This document shows positions 10,390 to 22,439 of a stretch of 64,000 nucleotides of DNA, one piece after another. Origin of the DNA: Gnetum montanum (taxonomy: Eukaryota; Streptophyta; Gnetopsida; Gnetales; Gnetaceae); the NCBI GenBank assembly GCA_015680685.1, contig MNCI01020473.1, positions 395,556-459,555 of the forward strand, given 5' to 3'. Below the pieces are notes generated by a model that was not told where the DNA came from, searched no databases, and was given only the letters and a program-made list of their open reading frames with translations. Numbering within the stretch: the first letter of the stretch is position 1; each line of letters starts with the position of its first letter. The position numbers were made by a program, and so were the translations under genes.

Positions 10390-13080
10390 TGGCCTCAAAC
10401 CAGAACTCCACTCGCATATATGACACCAAAGACCCAACCATTATCGAACATCATTAAATCCTTAGAAGTATCTACCAAAATCTCCTATATATGAACATAA
10501 ATGAAGATGACTACAACCTCATTTGTGCAAAGATACAAGCTAGTTTGTGTATCCATTAGAAAGAGCTAGACTCTAATAACCAATTTAAAATTATCCACAA
10601 GAATGAGAAAGAGTGCATTCCATTCTCCTATGATCATATTGAGTTGACACAACCTTATGCATAGATGCTAGCACAACTAGTTCATATTGAGTTTAGAGCT
10701 TATTATGAGATAGATGTATACTTAAGGGGCCTTTTGTAGCGATCTATCCTAGAAGTAACCATGTTCAAATTTATGCCTTCTATCTTCATAATAAATTATG
10801 TGGCTTCAATGACTTTCATAAACCAAGTGTCACAATCTACTTCTTTATTTACTTCCTTGTTTGCCTCAACCCCTTTCATCACTTAGCCTCAACCTCCACC
10901 AGTAACCTCTTCTATGCCACAAATGTTCACAATTTCACCTAGTCCCACTTCAAGGCATTAGGTTCCACATCTTTTCCATAACTTGTATTTTCCTAACACT
11001 CTGTTTGTCCCCCATGTGCTAGTTCAAACATCATTCTTCATATTTAAACCCCCTACAATGATAGTCACACAGCCTCTGTAGTCTATACTATTTCTTATTT
11101 CATGATCTCAAATCTTTCAACCACCTATTTAGCCACTATTGTAGCCCACAAGAGCATCACAAGGCTTGGATCAAACCTTCCACATGATCTAGAACCTTAC
11201 TAAGGATTTGTAAAGGCTCAAAGCTAATGCCACTCAAGTGGTAAAAGTTATGGAAATTTACAAAGATGACCTCATTAGTCTAAATGTTACACTAATAATT
11301 CTTCTTGCATGCATCCCAAACTCTTATTTTACTAAGTATAACAATGAGGATGATCTCAATGCTCATCTCATTACCTTCCATTTTGAAAGCCTACTATTAT
11401 AAGCTTGACCACACACTATATTGTGCATATTCCTTACATCTTTGATTGGAAAAGCTTTATATTAGTACTGTATGCTACCTAGAGATTACATTTTCTCCCT
11501 AGATGACTTGATAACTTAATTTTTTAACCATTTCAAGTACAAATTAAGACCTAGCATAACATTGGACTAGCTCATGCAAGTGGCACATGGGTCCCTTAAA
11601 CTTATCCAAAATTTTATTCAAATATGGAATGTTATCCTTAATGAAATTCCTAAGCCCATCTATGAAATGCAACTTTTTACCATCTTCAAGGAAGTGGTTA
11701 AAAACTTCATAAAGTTAAAGTTATATTTCTTGGATCCTTGGCCACTTAGTCAAGTCTTTTCTTGATAAAAAATAAAGAAGATCCAATAGAAGCTAGTAAT
11801 GATCTTACTTATATAGTTTACAAAAATCAACATATCAAGAGGGTTATGGATAAGGGTAAGCAAGTTCATGTAGATATTACTACTATAGCCAAGGATACAA
11901 AATGAGTAGAGGGATGGAAGAGTTTCTAATCTAAAGTTTCCATAGTTTCAACCCACCTACAGACATTAGGAACTTCTAGTGCATCAAATCCACCTAAATC
12001 AAATTTTGAGCATAAGAATTGATCAAGGTACAAAAAACCATTTAAGCTACTTGATTAATTGCTTAAGAGTAGTTGTATCTAATACAAAAAAATATTTGAG
12101 AATGCTTTCAAGTGATATGATCATTTGTATGAGATTACTAGAGATCCTACAATAGCCACAAAAGATGATCCACCTATGCCTAAGTACTTCAAGCTAGACC
12201 AATTTTGCCACTATCATCAACTTCCTGGTGATGATACTAATTTCTACTTGTCCTTGAAGAATGATATTTAGAAGATGATAGATAGTGGGAAATTGGTCTT
12301 AGATGCATCCAACCCTCTTAGGCCCCAAAACTAGCTCATGAAAGTATATAATGACTCCTTGAATGATAGCAATGACCCATACACTATAGTCATATATAAT
12401 GTTCAAAATAAGCCATAAATTGCTAGGAAGCCATTTTTTGTTTACGTACCTCCTCATAATGATTATTCTTCAACTTTCATGAGTTCAAAAATCTCATTCG
12501 TTATAAGGGTATTACTACCTACACCTCTAAGAAACCATTCATCATCAGAGTTCCCCCTCCTTCCACCAATAATCTTGTTATTCTTGTTGATCAGTGCTCA
12601 CCTATAGTGGCCAATGCATCAACATCTTCACAATCGAATAACAAGAAATTATCACTAAAATAGAAAAAGTAGCAACTCCTAAGCCTAAGGAAAAGGAGAA
12701 TACTCAACAAAAAGTCTATAAAGAAGTAGATTTACCAAAATCCACCCTGATTTTAGTTGTACCCATGAATTCTACTAGTTAAACCACATCAACTAGTTAG
12801 CCTAAAGATAGCCATAAATAAGAGAAAAGTAAGGGGTCAAAATAACAAATGCTTAAGCATGAAGTTAAAATTCTAGAAAAAAATGAAGAGTTCAAAGCTA
12901 GTAAAGTAAAGAAACCATCCACCAATAATAAAGACATCCTCACTATCATGGAGCAAGTCAAGCTCTTATTGAAACAAAAAAGATACCTCCTTAAGCTTCT
13001 ATGACTTTTTTATGACATCTCCAACTCATCACAAAGAATTATTTAAAATGGTGACATCAATTCCTATGAATGAAGACATT
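10390..13080 (+). pseudogene. gag region of element A
   Basis: The likely start MASNQNSTRIYDTKDPTIIE at 10390 is paralleled by MASNQEAIHIYDAKD in element B. A Pro/Ser/Gln-rich middle (about 10850-11150) leads to a conserved core with TKYNNEDDLNAHLITF and SLIGKALYW-like residues (about 11330-11470) and QVAHGSLKLIQNFIQIWN (11575-11630), typical of plant gypsy gag. More Pro/Lys-rich sequence continues to the insertion point of B at 13081. Stop codons are scattered throughout. The gap 9382-10389 is AT-rich leader sequence with no gene. Confidence 0.65.
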
Positions 13081-13085
13081 CCTAT

Positions 13086-14243
13086 TGAAACACCCTAATG
13101 AAAATTCATATTATAGCCTCTAGTCAAAATTCTTTGTAATTTGGTGAAAAAATAAAGGCAGATACAATTGCATTATTTTCCACAAAATCTTACATTATGG
13201 CCTTGTATTACTAGAATTTAAGGTAGTTTTTAGTGTAAAATATGAGATGTGTAGCCTATACACTATAGATCTCATATATTCTAGCTTGTAGAGGCTGGAA
13301 AAGGCTTCACAATCTATAAATGTCTTATCTCCTAGCTTGTAGAAGTTGCACAATCCATGTACACTAGTTTGAGGGGGTTAAAAGTGCTTCAAAAGCTACA
13401 AAATTTGTTATCTTATTCTTGTACTCTAAGCATTATAGTTATTTACGCTAGACAACCTATAAAGATAGTGTATAAGATTTAGGTTTCAATTCCATATGTT
13501 GGGCATGGAAATTTTGTATGCTGGACAACATATAGAGGTAGCTTATGGAGAGAAAAAAATTAGATAAAATAGTTCGTATGCTACATGGAGGTGCTCTAGG
13601 TTCAATCGGAATGTGCCAGAAATATATCAACAATCATGGTAAAATTAACCAGCAACAAAATAGGGACTCATGGCCTATTTAAATGAGAATTTGTCTCATC
13701 AAAAGGACTTTTTGATGAATTTGCATCCAGAAAAAATGTGAGATTTTTGGAGTAGCACAAATATCCAAGAGTTAGTAACCATTTTTTTTCAAGTGTAGAT
13801 CAAAGTTGCAAAGGAAACCAATGGTGAGCAAAGCTCAAAAGGGCAGATCGTGTAGCATCCTTAAGGATAGATCCAACTACAAAACACATCCTACCAACTG
13901 TACTGAGTTCCAAGAACTTTTTCTTAAGCTTTAAGGCAATAAAATTTCCAAAACTTGTATTTTCTAAACTTTGGTTCCATGAATTTTTTATCATTTTAAT
14001 ACAAGTTCCTAGTTTCATTTATTTGCCACATTTTGTTTACATTTCTCTACACTCAAATCTAGCATGTCAACTACCTTTTCATACACTTTAAATTTTTATT
14101 ACCCACATTAGTAAAAAATGTACAAGTCCATTGCTAATCAACAAGATAGTATAGGGTGCTTTGAATTCTATTGCAAGGCTTGTGGATCCAAAGTTTAAAC
14201 TATTTCCACTCTAAAATTTATTAATGATTTTTCAAGTGCTACA
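13086..14243 (+). repeat. 5' LTR of element B
   Basis: 1158 bp, matching 22440-23607 along its length: TGAAACACCCTAATGAAAAT, then TTTGTAATTTGGTGAAAAAA, the CTATACACTATAGATCTCAT block and ATTTAAATGAGAATTTGTCT all recur. It ends TTCAAGTGCTACA. The next bases, TTTTCTCGTGCTATAAGGAG, match the post-LTR motif of A. B's LTR resembles A's mainly at the two ends, so B is a related but separate family. Confidence 0.87.
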
Positions 14244-14589
14244 ATTTTCTCGTGCTATAAGGAGGGCCTCCACTTAGCTTCTTTGCTAATACCTACTACA
14301 TAATTTTCCATTAGCATTACCTTTAGCCTATGAACCTATTTCATATAATGAAGATTAATGTTGGATTTCTTGAACCCCAACATGTAGATTGCAACTTATT
14401 TTAGCTTTATTTAATCTTTACATCAGTGTTGGGTCTTCTCAAAGTCCAATGTCTCCTGCACTACCTTTGCAAATCCTTGTTTATACCATTCACATTTTAC
14501 AATTTCTCGACCATTTTTCTTTAATAAATTTTAAGGGAGAAATTTTACTTTGTAATGTAGTATAGTTAAGGCTATGCAATCTCATATGT

Positions 14590-15010
14590 TGAGATTGGTA
14601 AAGATTTTATTTTCTTCATATGCTAAAGCTTTCGTATGATGTATCATTAAGGTTTCATATGCTAAGGATTTTATTTTCTTCATATGCTAAAGTGTTTGTA
14701 TGCTATGTACTTAAGGCTTCATATTCTAAATCTTTCATTTGCTTCATACGCTAAAGATTTTGTATGTTATGTAGTTAAGGGTTCATACACTAAAGCTTTC
14801 ATTTTCTTTGTACACTAAAGCTTTCATATGTTGTGTAGTTAAGGCTTTGTACACTAAAGCTTTCATTTGCTTCATGCACTAAAGCTTTTGTGTGCTATGC
14901 AATTAAGGCTTCATACACTAAAGATTTTATTTGCCTTATATGCTAAAGCTTTCATTTGCTAAGATTGCCTCATACATTAGGATTACCTACATCATATGAT
15001 AGAATTGTCT
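14590..15010 (+). repeat. Minisatellite of TTCATATGCTAAAGC-like units in the leader of B
   Basis: About fifteen degenerate copies of a roughly 20-base word close to TTCATATGCTAAAGCTTT (variants CTTCATACACTAAAGATTTT and TTTGTACACTAAAGC). They are grouped into longer units that also carry GCTATGTAGTTAAGG, giving a higher-order period of roughly 60-80 bases. The array lies between the 5' LTR and gag of B. No matching array was seen in the leader of A. Confidence 0.8.
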
Positions 15011-15114
15011 CATATGCTGAGGTTCTTGTATGCTCAGGTACCCTTAGAGAGTCTCACAAGAACTTTGTATCCCTCTTTGTCGCTCCACCATTTTACCACA
15101 TAACATAGCACACA

Positions 15115-17700
15115 TGGCTTCCAACCAAGAAGCTATCCACATATATGATGCTAAGGATCTAGTAGTTATCGAATGTAAGTAATCACTTAGTAGAAGGGGA
15201 AAAGAGGAAAAATTTACTATTATTAATGAGTAGCATCATAATTTTATTTATGTAAAATTTAAGTAGGTCTCCTAATTCCACATTCGGAATCAAATTCCAA
15301 ATGTCAGTTTGAGATCATTTACCAAAATGGAAAGGAATACATACCCTTCCCTTATGATCAAATCAACTTGATTGACTTCTATACACCTACTTTCATAGTT
15401 TATAAACAACGATGAGCTAAGGAAGTCAATTCAAATGAAAGTAGAAAGAAGCAGGATGAGTTTGAGGTGGAGCAAGGACTAGACATTTGTATCACAAGCC
15501 TCTTTCAATGATCAACTTCCCAAGCCATCATCTCTAGCCTTGCATCCTCAGTATCCCTTGTAGCTCAGGTTCCTCAATCTTCACCTTTATATCCCACCAT
15601 GTTTGGCCTAGTGCCTCTAATTGCTACCCATCAATCTCAACCTATGTCTCAGTCCACATCATTATTCCCATCAATGCCCCTAGCAACTTAACCTTGTTCA
15701 GTGCATCCTTCACTAGTGGTATCTATAACATCATCTTCCTTCACCATACCAATGAGACCTACTTTGAGGCCCCAAATTTCATAAGTCTCTTACACTCCCT
15801 TTTTCCCCTTCATCTCCAAAGGTTCAACTCAAAATTTATTTTCCTTATTTAATCCTCCTACAGTAATGATCACCTAGCCACTTTCCTTGATACCAATGTT
15901 CATTGTAAGGTCTCAAGCCTCTTAATTTCCTCCATAGCCATCAATTCAAATCCCCAAACTTGTAGGGATGCCTCAAGGCCTAGATCAAGCATTTTAAATG
16001 ATTGAGGACCTCATAGAAGTGCTATGGAAGCTCAAGACCTCAACCACCCAAATGGTCAAGATCATGGACTTATACCAAGATGATCCATTAGTCATATTGT
16101 CCCTTAGATAACTCTTCTTGCAAGCATCCCAATTCTCAATTTCACCAAATAAAACAGAGAAGGTAATCCTAAATGACACCTCATTATCTTCTACTTTGAG
16201 TTCTTATTACTACACTCTTGGCCCCATACTATTATGTGCATATTCCCTATGTCCCTCACTAGGAAAGCCTTGGATTGGTAGCATGCATTACCTAGAGGTT
16301 TCATTACCTCCCAAGAGGACTTGATCTCATCATTTGTTAATTATTTCAAGTATAACTTGAAATCCAATACTATGCTTAACCAACTGATGAAATTTAAATA
16401 AGGACTGATGGAATCTATACAGAAGTTCATACAACAATGGAATGCTCTCCTTAACAAGATTCCTAAACCCATTGTTGAGACACATATCCTGGCCATATTT
16501 AAGGGGATAGTTAATGACTTTATCAAGTCCAAATTATATTACATTGAGCCTTGATCACTAAGCAAAGCCTTTTCAAAAAACTAAGAACATCAAGGAAGTA
16601 GCTAAGGCCAGCAAGGATCCAACCTATGTCACCTATAAAAACCAATACATAAGGAGGGATAGGGAGAAAACTAAGAATAAACAACTATGACTGTAGTATC
16701 CAAGGATACCAAGTGAGTAGAAAGGCAAGGATCACCACCACATAACACATCTTTTAATACATCCCACCCATCCAATTCCTACACTCCCAATCAACCAAGA
16801 ACAAACTTTGGATGGAAGGATAGAACGAAGTATCCTAGGTTACCAATGAAGCCCTTTGAGCTTTTAGAATAGTTGCTTAAAAATAATCACATATAACATA
16901 AGCAACTATCTAGAGAAGCTCATAAGAGGCATGATCATCTTTGTGACATACTTGGAAATCCAACAATAGCAACCAAGGATGATCCCAAACTACCAAAAGC
17001 ACTTCAGGCTAGATAGGTTTTTCCATTATCATCAAATGGTTGGTCATGATACCAATTTCTACTTAGCATTGAAAGGTGACATCTAGAAGATGACTGATTA
17101 TGAAGAGCCAGTGTTAAATGAGCCTAACTCTCCAAACATCAATAACTCTTACATCATAGCATCATTCACAACGACCAAATGATTAGAACCTCCTACACAA
17201 TTGTTTATTATTAAAGTACTACCTCAACCTTAGAACATAAAGCCTAAAGCTCCCTTTGCCATCAGGGTACCATCACCTCTAGCCCCTAAGAAGCCTTTTA
17301 TCATACACGTCCCCCTTTAGTAGCAACAAGATCACAACTTAAAGTAAGAGAACCATTCATTGTTAGGGTCAATCCACCTTCAAAAAGCAAACCCATAACA
17401 AACTATAATCAAAGCCTACCTATAGTGGTCAATAATTCAACATTTAAGAAGAAATCATCACCATAAAAGTAATGAAAGAAACTTATGTTCAAACCAACAA
17501 CTAAGCCCATTGAAGGTAACCAAAAATAAAAGGCATGGAAGCAAGCTAACCCATCAAAGCCTATACCAAGACTAGCTACACCCATGAACAAGAGACCAAA
17601 GCAACATATGTTGAAATCTCGGCCTAAAATCCTAGGAAGGATGGAGGAGATCAAAACACCAAGGTTGAATGATCACATGCCAAGGAAAAGAATTTCCTCA
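15115..17700 (+). pseudogene. gag region of element B
   Basis: It opens with MASNQEAIHIYDAKDLVVIE at 15115, parallel to the start in A. A Pro/Ser/Gln-rich part spans about 15500-15960. A core parallel to A includes GLMESIQKFIQQWNALLNKI near 16407-16460 and a Lys/Pro-rich tail that reaches the protease. Multiple stops and frameshifts make it non-functional. Opposite-strand open stretches at 15994-16179, 16341-16532 and 17409-17654 are antisense to this region and are not called as genes. Confidence 0.62.
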
Positions 17701-17741
17701 TAATGATGAAACAAGCCAAATGATTCCTCAAGCAAAAGAAT

Positions 17742-18640
17742 ATGTCATTAAACATGTATGACTTAGTCATGACTTCTCCTACTAATAGAGACACACTAGC
17801 TCAAGTGTTTCCTTCTATCCTTGTGAGAAAAGACATGCTTACCAACAAGGAGTCTATCCACTATGTCATTAAGCAATATTCACTTAGGAAAAATAAGCAT
17901 CAACACATGCTCAACTTTTGTAGTAGTGAGGTGCTAATGAACTCATAAAATGGAGAAGTGCTATCCACTCCTCTCATCATTACTATACGTGTTGGTAGGT
18001 ACAAGGTTAATTGTGTTCATGTTGATGATGGAACAACAACCAACGTGATACCATACATCATCATTGAGAAACTAGGCTTAATCAAAAACATGCAAGAAAC
18101 CTCTACCTCTACACTAAAGTCATTCAATGGATCACGAATAGTAGTTCAAAGTTCTATCTCCTTAGATTTCATAGCTAGAGAATAATTTCCTACATCCACC
18201 AATTTCCTAGTATTTGAAGAAACACCTGGTCTCAATTTGATCCTATGAAGGCCATGGTTGGCTAACCTTTGGGTAGTCTCATCTCCTATACATCAGGAGA
18301 TCCACTTGCCATACTAGGATGGTGAAATTATCATTCATGGGAACAATATGTGTTCACCATATGTTAACAATGCCAACATTGACCGGGGTTCGGAGGTGGA
18401 ATTTTAAGAGAAACCTCCCAAAACTCAAGTTAGGGCCAATGAAAACACTATTAATGACAATGTTAACACCAACTCTAAAATGCTAAATGTTCAACAAAAA
18501 CACTTAGTTTTCATATTAAACAAGAAACATGATGAAACTAGGATTGCATAAAAGAAACTCCTTAATTTATCCAAGATTAGGCAATGAATACAATGTAAAC
18601 GTCTAATATCTTCTTTTGTCAATAGACATTTGTTCACCTT
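17742..18640 (+). pseudogene. Retroviral-type aspartic protease region of element B
   Basis: Two adjacent open stretches (17742-17948 and 17958-18185) form one unit: a leader (MSLNMYDLVMTSPTNRDTLA), then LSTPLIITIRVGRYKVNCVH, then the active-site region VDDGTTTNVIPY at about 18022-18057. The usual D-T/S-G triad reads D-D-G here, followed by the hydrophobic NVIPY typical of gypsy proteases. IHQEIHLPY and GEIIIHGNN downstream are shared with A at 24055-24120. Stops at 17949, 18183 and later show decay. Confidence 0.72.
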
Positions 18641-18719
18641 TGAAACTTTGTATCATGTTTCATCGATTATTTTATCTTTATATGCTCTTTCAAAATCATC
18701 TCATACTTGCTAGACAAGG

Positions 18720-18845
18720 ATGGCCATGGCCTACCAAGGCCTAACACTAGCAACACCATGCCCTACTAGGGCCTAAAACTAGTGGCCTACTAAGGCCTAA
18801 AATTGATAAAGCTATGGCATACCAAGGTCTAAAACTAACAAATAT
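18720..18845 (+). repeat. Short tandem repeat of GGCCTAC-AAGGCCTAAAAC units
   Basis: Four imperfect copies of a 33-37 base unit built on TGGCCTACCAAGGCCTAA and AACTAG. The unit contains AGGCCT palindromes. It follows the protease of element B. No coding meaning is visible. Confidence 0.75.
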
Positions 18846-19379
18846 GTAACCTTCTCTTCTTTTTATTGTTTATACATTATGTTCTATTTAAATCATAGCA
18901 ATGTTTACAATGTTTACTTTAACATGTATTCCATTCTTTCACAACCTTATTGCATCAGTTTCTTTTACAACTTTCTTACATCAGTTTTACTCCATGTCCC
19001 TCTTTTATTATGTAAGTTTACATCAACATAGAAAAATACAACCATAAGTTTTGAACATCAACCATAGTTTTACCCACAATAGGGAAGGAATTTAAAAAAA
19101 AAAAAACCCATAGTGTATAGTTCTTATCATCTCAAAACATATGGGTGCAATGTCAACTACATCATGCTATTTAACTAGGTTGGTACATTATATCTAGTAA
19201 TCTAGAGAAGAATATGCAAAATTTACAAGCCTTGGATACCAATTTTAGGCTGGAATTTAACCAAAATTTCCAATAGAGGACTTCTCAAAACCCAAACATT
19301 GCCAAGAAATCCTCTATCACTCTTGGAGTGTATCTAGAGAAAATAAAGTGATATATATTTGCAACAGATGGATTTTGAG

Positions 19380-20475
19380 CAATAGGAGATTGGCAGGAGT
19401 ATGTAGATGAGGCTAGGGATAAAGCACCTTATTCAAAGCTCCTTACACAATATTATGCTGGTCCTAAAAGGTTGACTGCTGCACAAGAACAAAAGTATCT
19501 TCGTGCACTTACAAGTCGTCTTTCTTCAAATACCGAGAAATCTGTAACACATTTTACGTTAAATACCTCCTTAATTCTTCAAAGCAATCCAGGTTGGGAT
19601 TATTGGAGCAGCTAGCAACTCATAAAGAAACTTAAGGTTTAAAGCAAGCATGACAGTTGTGAACAACTTGCCGATTTACAATAGGGGTGGCCTTGAGACA
19701 ATAAGAAGAATATCTAACCTTTCCATCAATCCGTAAAATAAAATTCCGAGGTATTTACCCTCCCTGCAATACATTTAAATTTCGGTTCTCTGCCTTGGTG
19801 CATAATTGGTCCATTTCATCGTTAAGCTTGGTCACATAGATGGATTGGACTGGTTATAGTTTTGAGTGCTGCAGCTGGGCGTCCACAATCCCGATCTGAA
19901 GGCCGCCGTGCTCTTGCTCGGTGCACGACTGTTCCAGTGTTTCGTGTCTCTATCCCTTGACAACAACACTGCGCCTCCACTGAAGGGCCACCTGGTATGG
20001 TTCCTGATCGTCAACAAATATTGTTACATTGCTCGTGTCCCTGTGAACACCTCCGGTAATGGCATCAACTAGTGTTGGTACCAATCCAGCAGCACCGAGA
20101 AAGTCGATAAAATCGAGCAGGCGCAGGACTCCACCCGCTTAGGAGACATCACCCCAACTTCCATGAACAACCACTTAAACCGTGGCGTCCACTTCCTCAA
20201 CTTGCCTTCCAACATCATGGCATTCTCCGTCGGCTTCAATCACAAGATGAGAAGTACGGCATCTCCGAGCGCGAGAAGGCATGTGAGGCCAATGCCATCA
20301 TGGACTCGAACCAGTTGATGCGTTCGTGAGGCCAAAGCAGGCCACCATGTAAAGCTCTGCCACGAGGCGGAGGCCATGAATGCCGTTGGTGTGCACCACA
20401 TTGTTGTACATGGCAACCTTGAAGGAGGCACCCCGGTGCACACACCTTGAACTTGGACTTGAAATTGATCATGGT
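19380..20475 (+). pseudogene. GC-richer coding-like island inside B, family unknown
   Basis: Between B's protease and its AT-rich tail, 19860-20475 is much richer in G+C than its surroundings, with G/C in many third codon positions on the plus strand. Readable blocks change frame: VNTSGNGIN near 20045-20071, then after a stop KVDKIEQAQDSTR, GDITPTSMNNHLNRGVHFLN and NLPSNIMAFSVGFN (20100-20243), then GISEREKACEANAIMD (about 20262-20310), then KAGHHVKLCHEAEAMNAVGV (about 20334-20395). An upstream stretch at 19385-19560 (DWQEYVDEARDKAPYSKLL) may be a separate exon-like piece. I do not recognise the protein. A captured host or foreign gene fragment is the simplest reading. The long minus-strand frames here are antisense. 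Confidence 0.5.
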
Positions 20476-20689
20476 CTCTACTTGCTAGGAAATAGTAATT
20501 TTTTGGTTTTTCTAATCAGATTTAATCATGAATACCTATTAATTTAACAATTTAAAGCTTGTTTTTTTAATTTGGACAATTTATAGCTTACATATTCGTG
20601 ATTTGGACAATTTGTAGCCTATTTTATTAGATTTTTATCTCTTAAATACAAAATGACTACAAAAAATATTAAATTTAATTAATTAATAC

Positions 20690-20935
20690 TATTTTTGCTT
20701 GTTCAACCTTGTTTTCCATATTTTATTTTGTTTCAATGTTAATTTTACCTTATTTTACCTTGTTTTGACCATGGTTTAACCTTATTTAGCCATATTTTGC
20801 TTTGTTATTATCTTGTTTTACCTTGCTTTGCCTAGCAGTGATCCTACCTTGCCTTGTTTATCCTTGTTTTACTTTTTTGACCTTATTTGGCCTTATTTTA
20901 TAATATTTTGCATTATTTTAACACTTCAACAATTT
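20690..20935 (+). repeat. Degenerate ACCTTGTTTT/ACCTTATTTT array in B
   Basis: Many copies of a 10-12 base word such as ACCTTGTTTT, ACCTTATTTT and GACCTTATTTGG. The same kind of array stands at the equivalent place in element A (41140-41330), so it belonged to the common ancestor of the two elements. It lies just upstream of the AACACTTCAACAATTTTATC segment shared with A. Confidence 0.75.
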
Positions 20936-22439
20936 TATCATGCAAATGCCACTTGATATGCTTATGTTGACGTGCAAGGTTAAACTGTGGAGATGAGGAA
21001 GTAATTCAACTAACCTATGAGACCATGTAGACCCTTATGGTGATGTTGTTCAACCAAGTTACCCTTGAATGCCTAAACCAAGAGCCTAAACGCATTTGGC
21101 CATATAGCCTCAATGCTTTGAAATTTCCTAACTACCATTGATCTTGAAGTTAGAAACATCACAATGGGTTTCTTTGTTGGATTTTCCATTTCTTTCAATC
21201 ATGGTGAGGAGAAAATTCATGAAACCAAGTTTCTTACCAGAACCTAGCTTGCTCAAGACATCATCAAACCCTTGCATGAAAACATGAAATGCTTCACATG
21301 ACCTTGATTACATTTAACGTTAACATGTTTGCTTTTAGTGTTGTTGGTCTTTGTTTATAAGTTTGAACAAACAAATGATGTTAAAAACTTCTATGGCCTA
21401 CAAAAAATAAGCCTGCATGACCTCATACCTCTTTTTGGCATCTCAAAACACTACAAACTCTATTTGAATCTACAAAGCACGAAAAAAAAGTGCTCACATT
21501 CCACCATTTGTAACCAATGATGGCCCATATCTAATTGTTACCTCAAATTGCCTTATGCATTCTTTGGCAATCACATGTATTCCTTGACTTGTTTTCTTAT
21601 TCCCTTGGAGTTGTGCTTGTAGGATGAAACTTGTAGTCATCAAAAGGATGCAACTCATCACAATAGTCAATTACCATGCAATCTAGATGTGCAAGATTTA
21701 GTTAACTTGTCCAACTATGCCAAGAGTACTTTCCTCATGTCACTTCTATTACCCCTCTTGAACCATATCCCCATAAGCAAACTATAGCCTTCCCTACCTT
21801 CCTAATAATGAAAACCTATGTTTGGCACTCATGCACCATGGTCATGTGACATCTCCTTCAACATGCTTTGATATCAAGTTGATTGAATGTAACATATCTT
21901 AGTTAATGAGAAAAGAAAAAAAAATTCAGCCTTGGAAATGAAACCCAATGAAGGTTTTACTCTCCAAATAAAAAAAGAAAATTTCCAAGAAAGTCAAAGA
22001 GGCCAACGAAGCCTAATGCAAAAAAAATGGCTACAAACAAAACAAATAAAGGAGGCTAGTGGCCAAAGAGGCCCAAGGATGAACTACTAGTTCCTCCAAA
22101 ACATTATCAAGTAACCAGTAGTTCGAGCAGAAAGCATTTAGACCTTTTCAACCAATTCACATGTCACAACCATGCCATTGCCATGATGATAACATTTGGA
22201 ATTCCTTGTTAGCTAAAATGACCATTCTCCATTAATCACTGTAGCCATTGATCTCATCACAAACTCTTGATATCCCATTGTGACCTTATTTCACCATTGT
22301 CAGTACTCCATGATAAGACTCAACAGCTACCAAATCAAGTGTGAAGAGAGAGTGTTGGTAATAAACCTACAGTAGTGTTTTACATTCTTTGTTGATGTCT
22401 CTTAGATCAGTCCTCAAAACATCAACAAAGAATGGCCAA
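20936..22439 (+). other. Remnant of pol leader and 3' untranslated tail of B
   Basis: 20936-21310 aligns with A at 41330-41700 (the stretch just before RT). 21540-22439 aligns with A at 44770-45660 (the stretch just before the 3' LTR), sharing TTCTTTGACTTGTTTTCTTA-like and AATGATGAAAACCTATGTTTG words and the pre-LTR TCAACAAAGA..GG.CAA. Everything between is gone. A 63-codon open stretch at 21329-21520 covers the junction and has no recognisable homology. Confidence 0.65.

Noticed and set aside
19832-20472. Minus-strand open frames (61, 67 and 78 codons) in the GC-rich island.
   Set aside because: G/C-rich third positions and coherent blocks are on the plus strand. The minus frames are the shadows expected opposite such codons.
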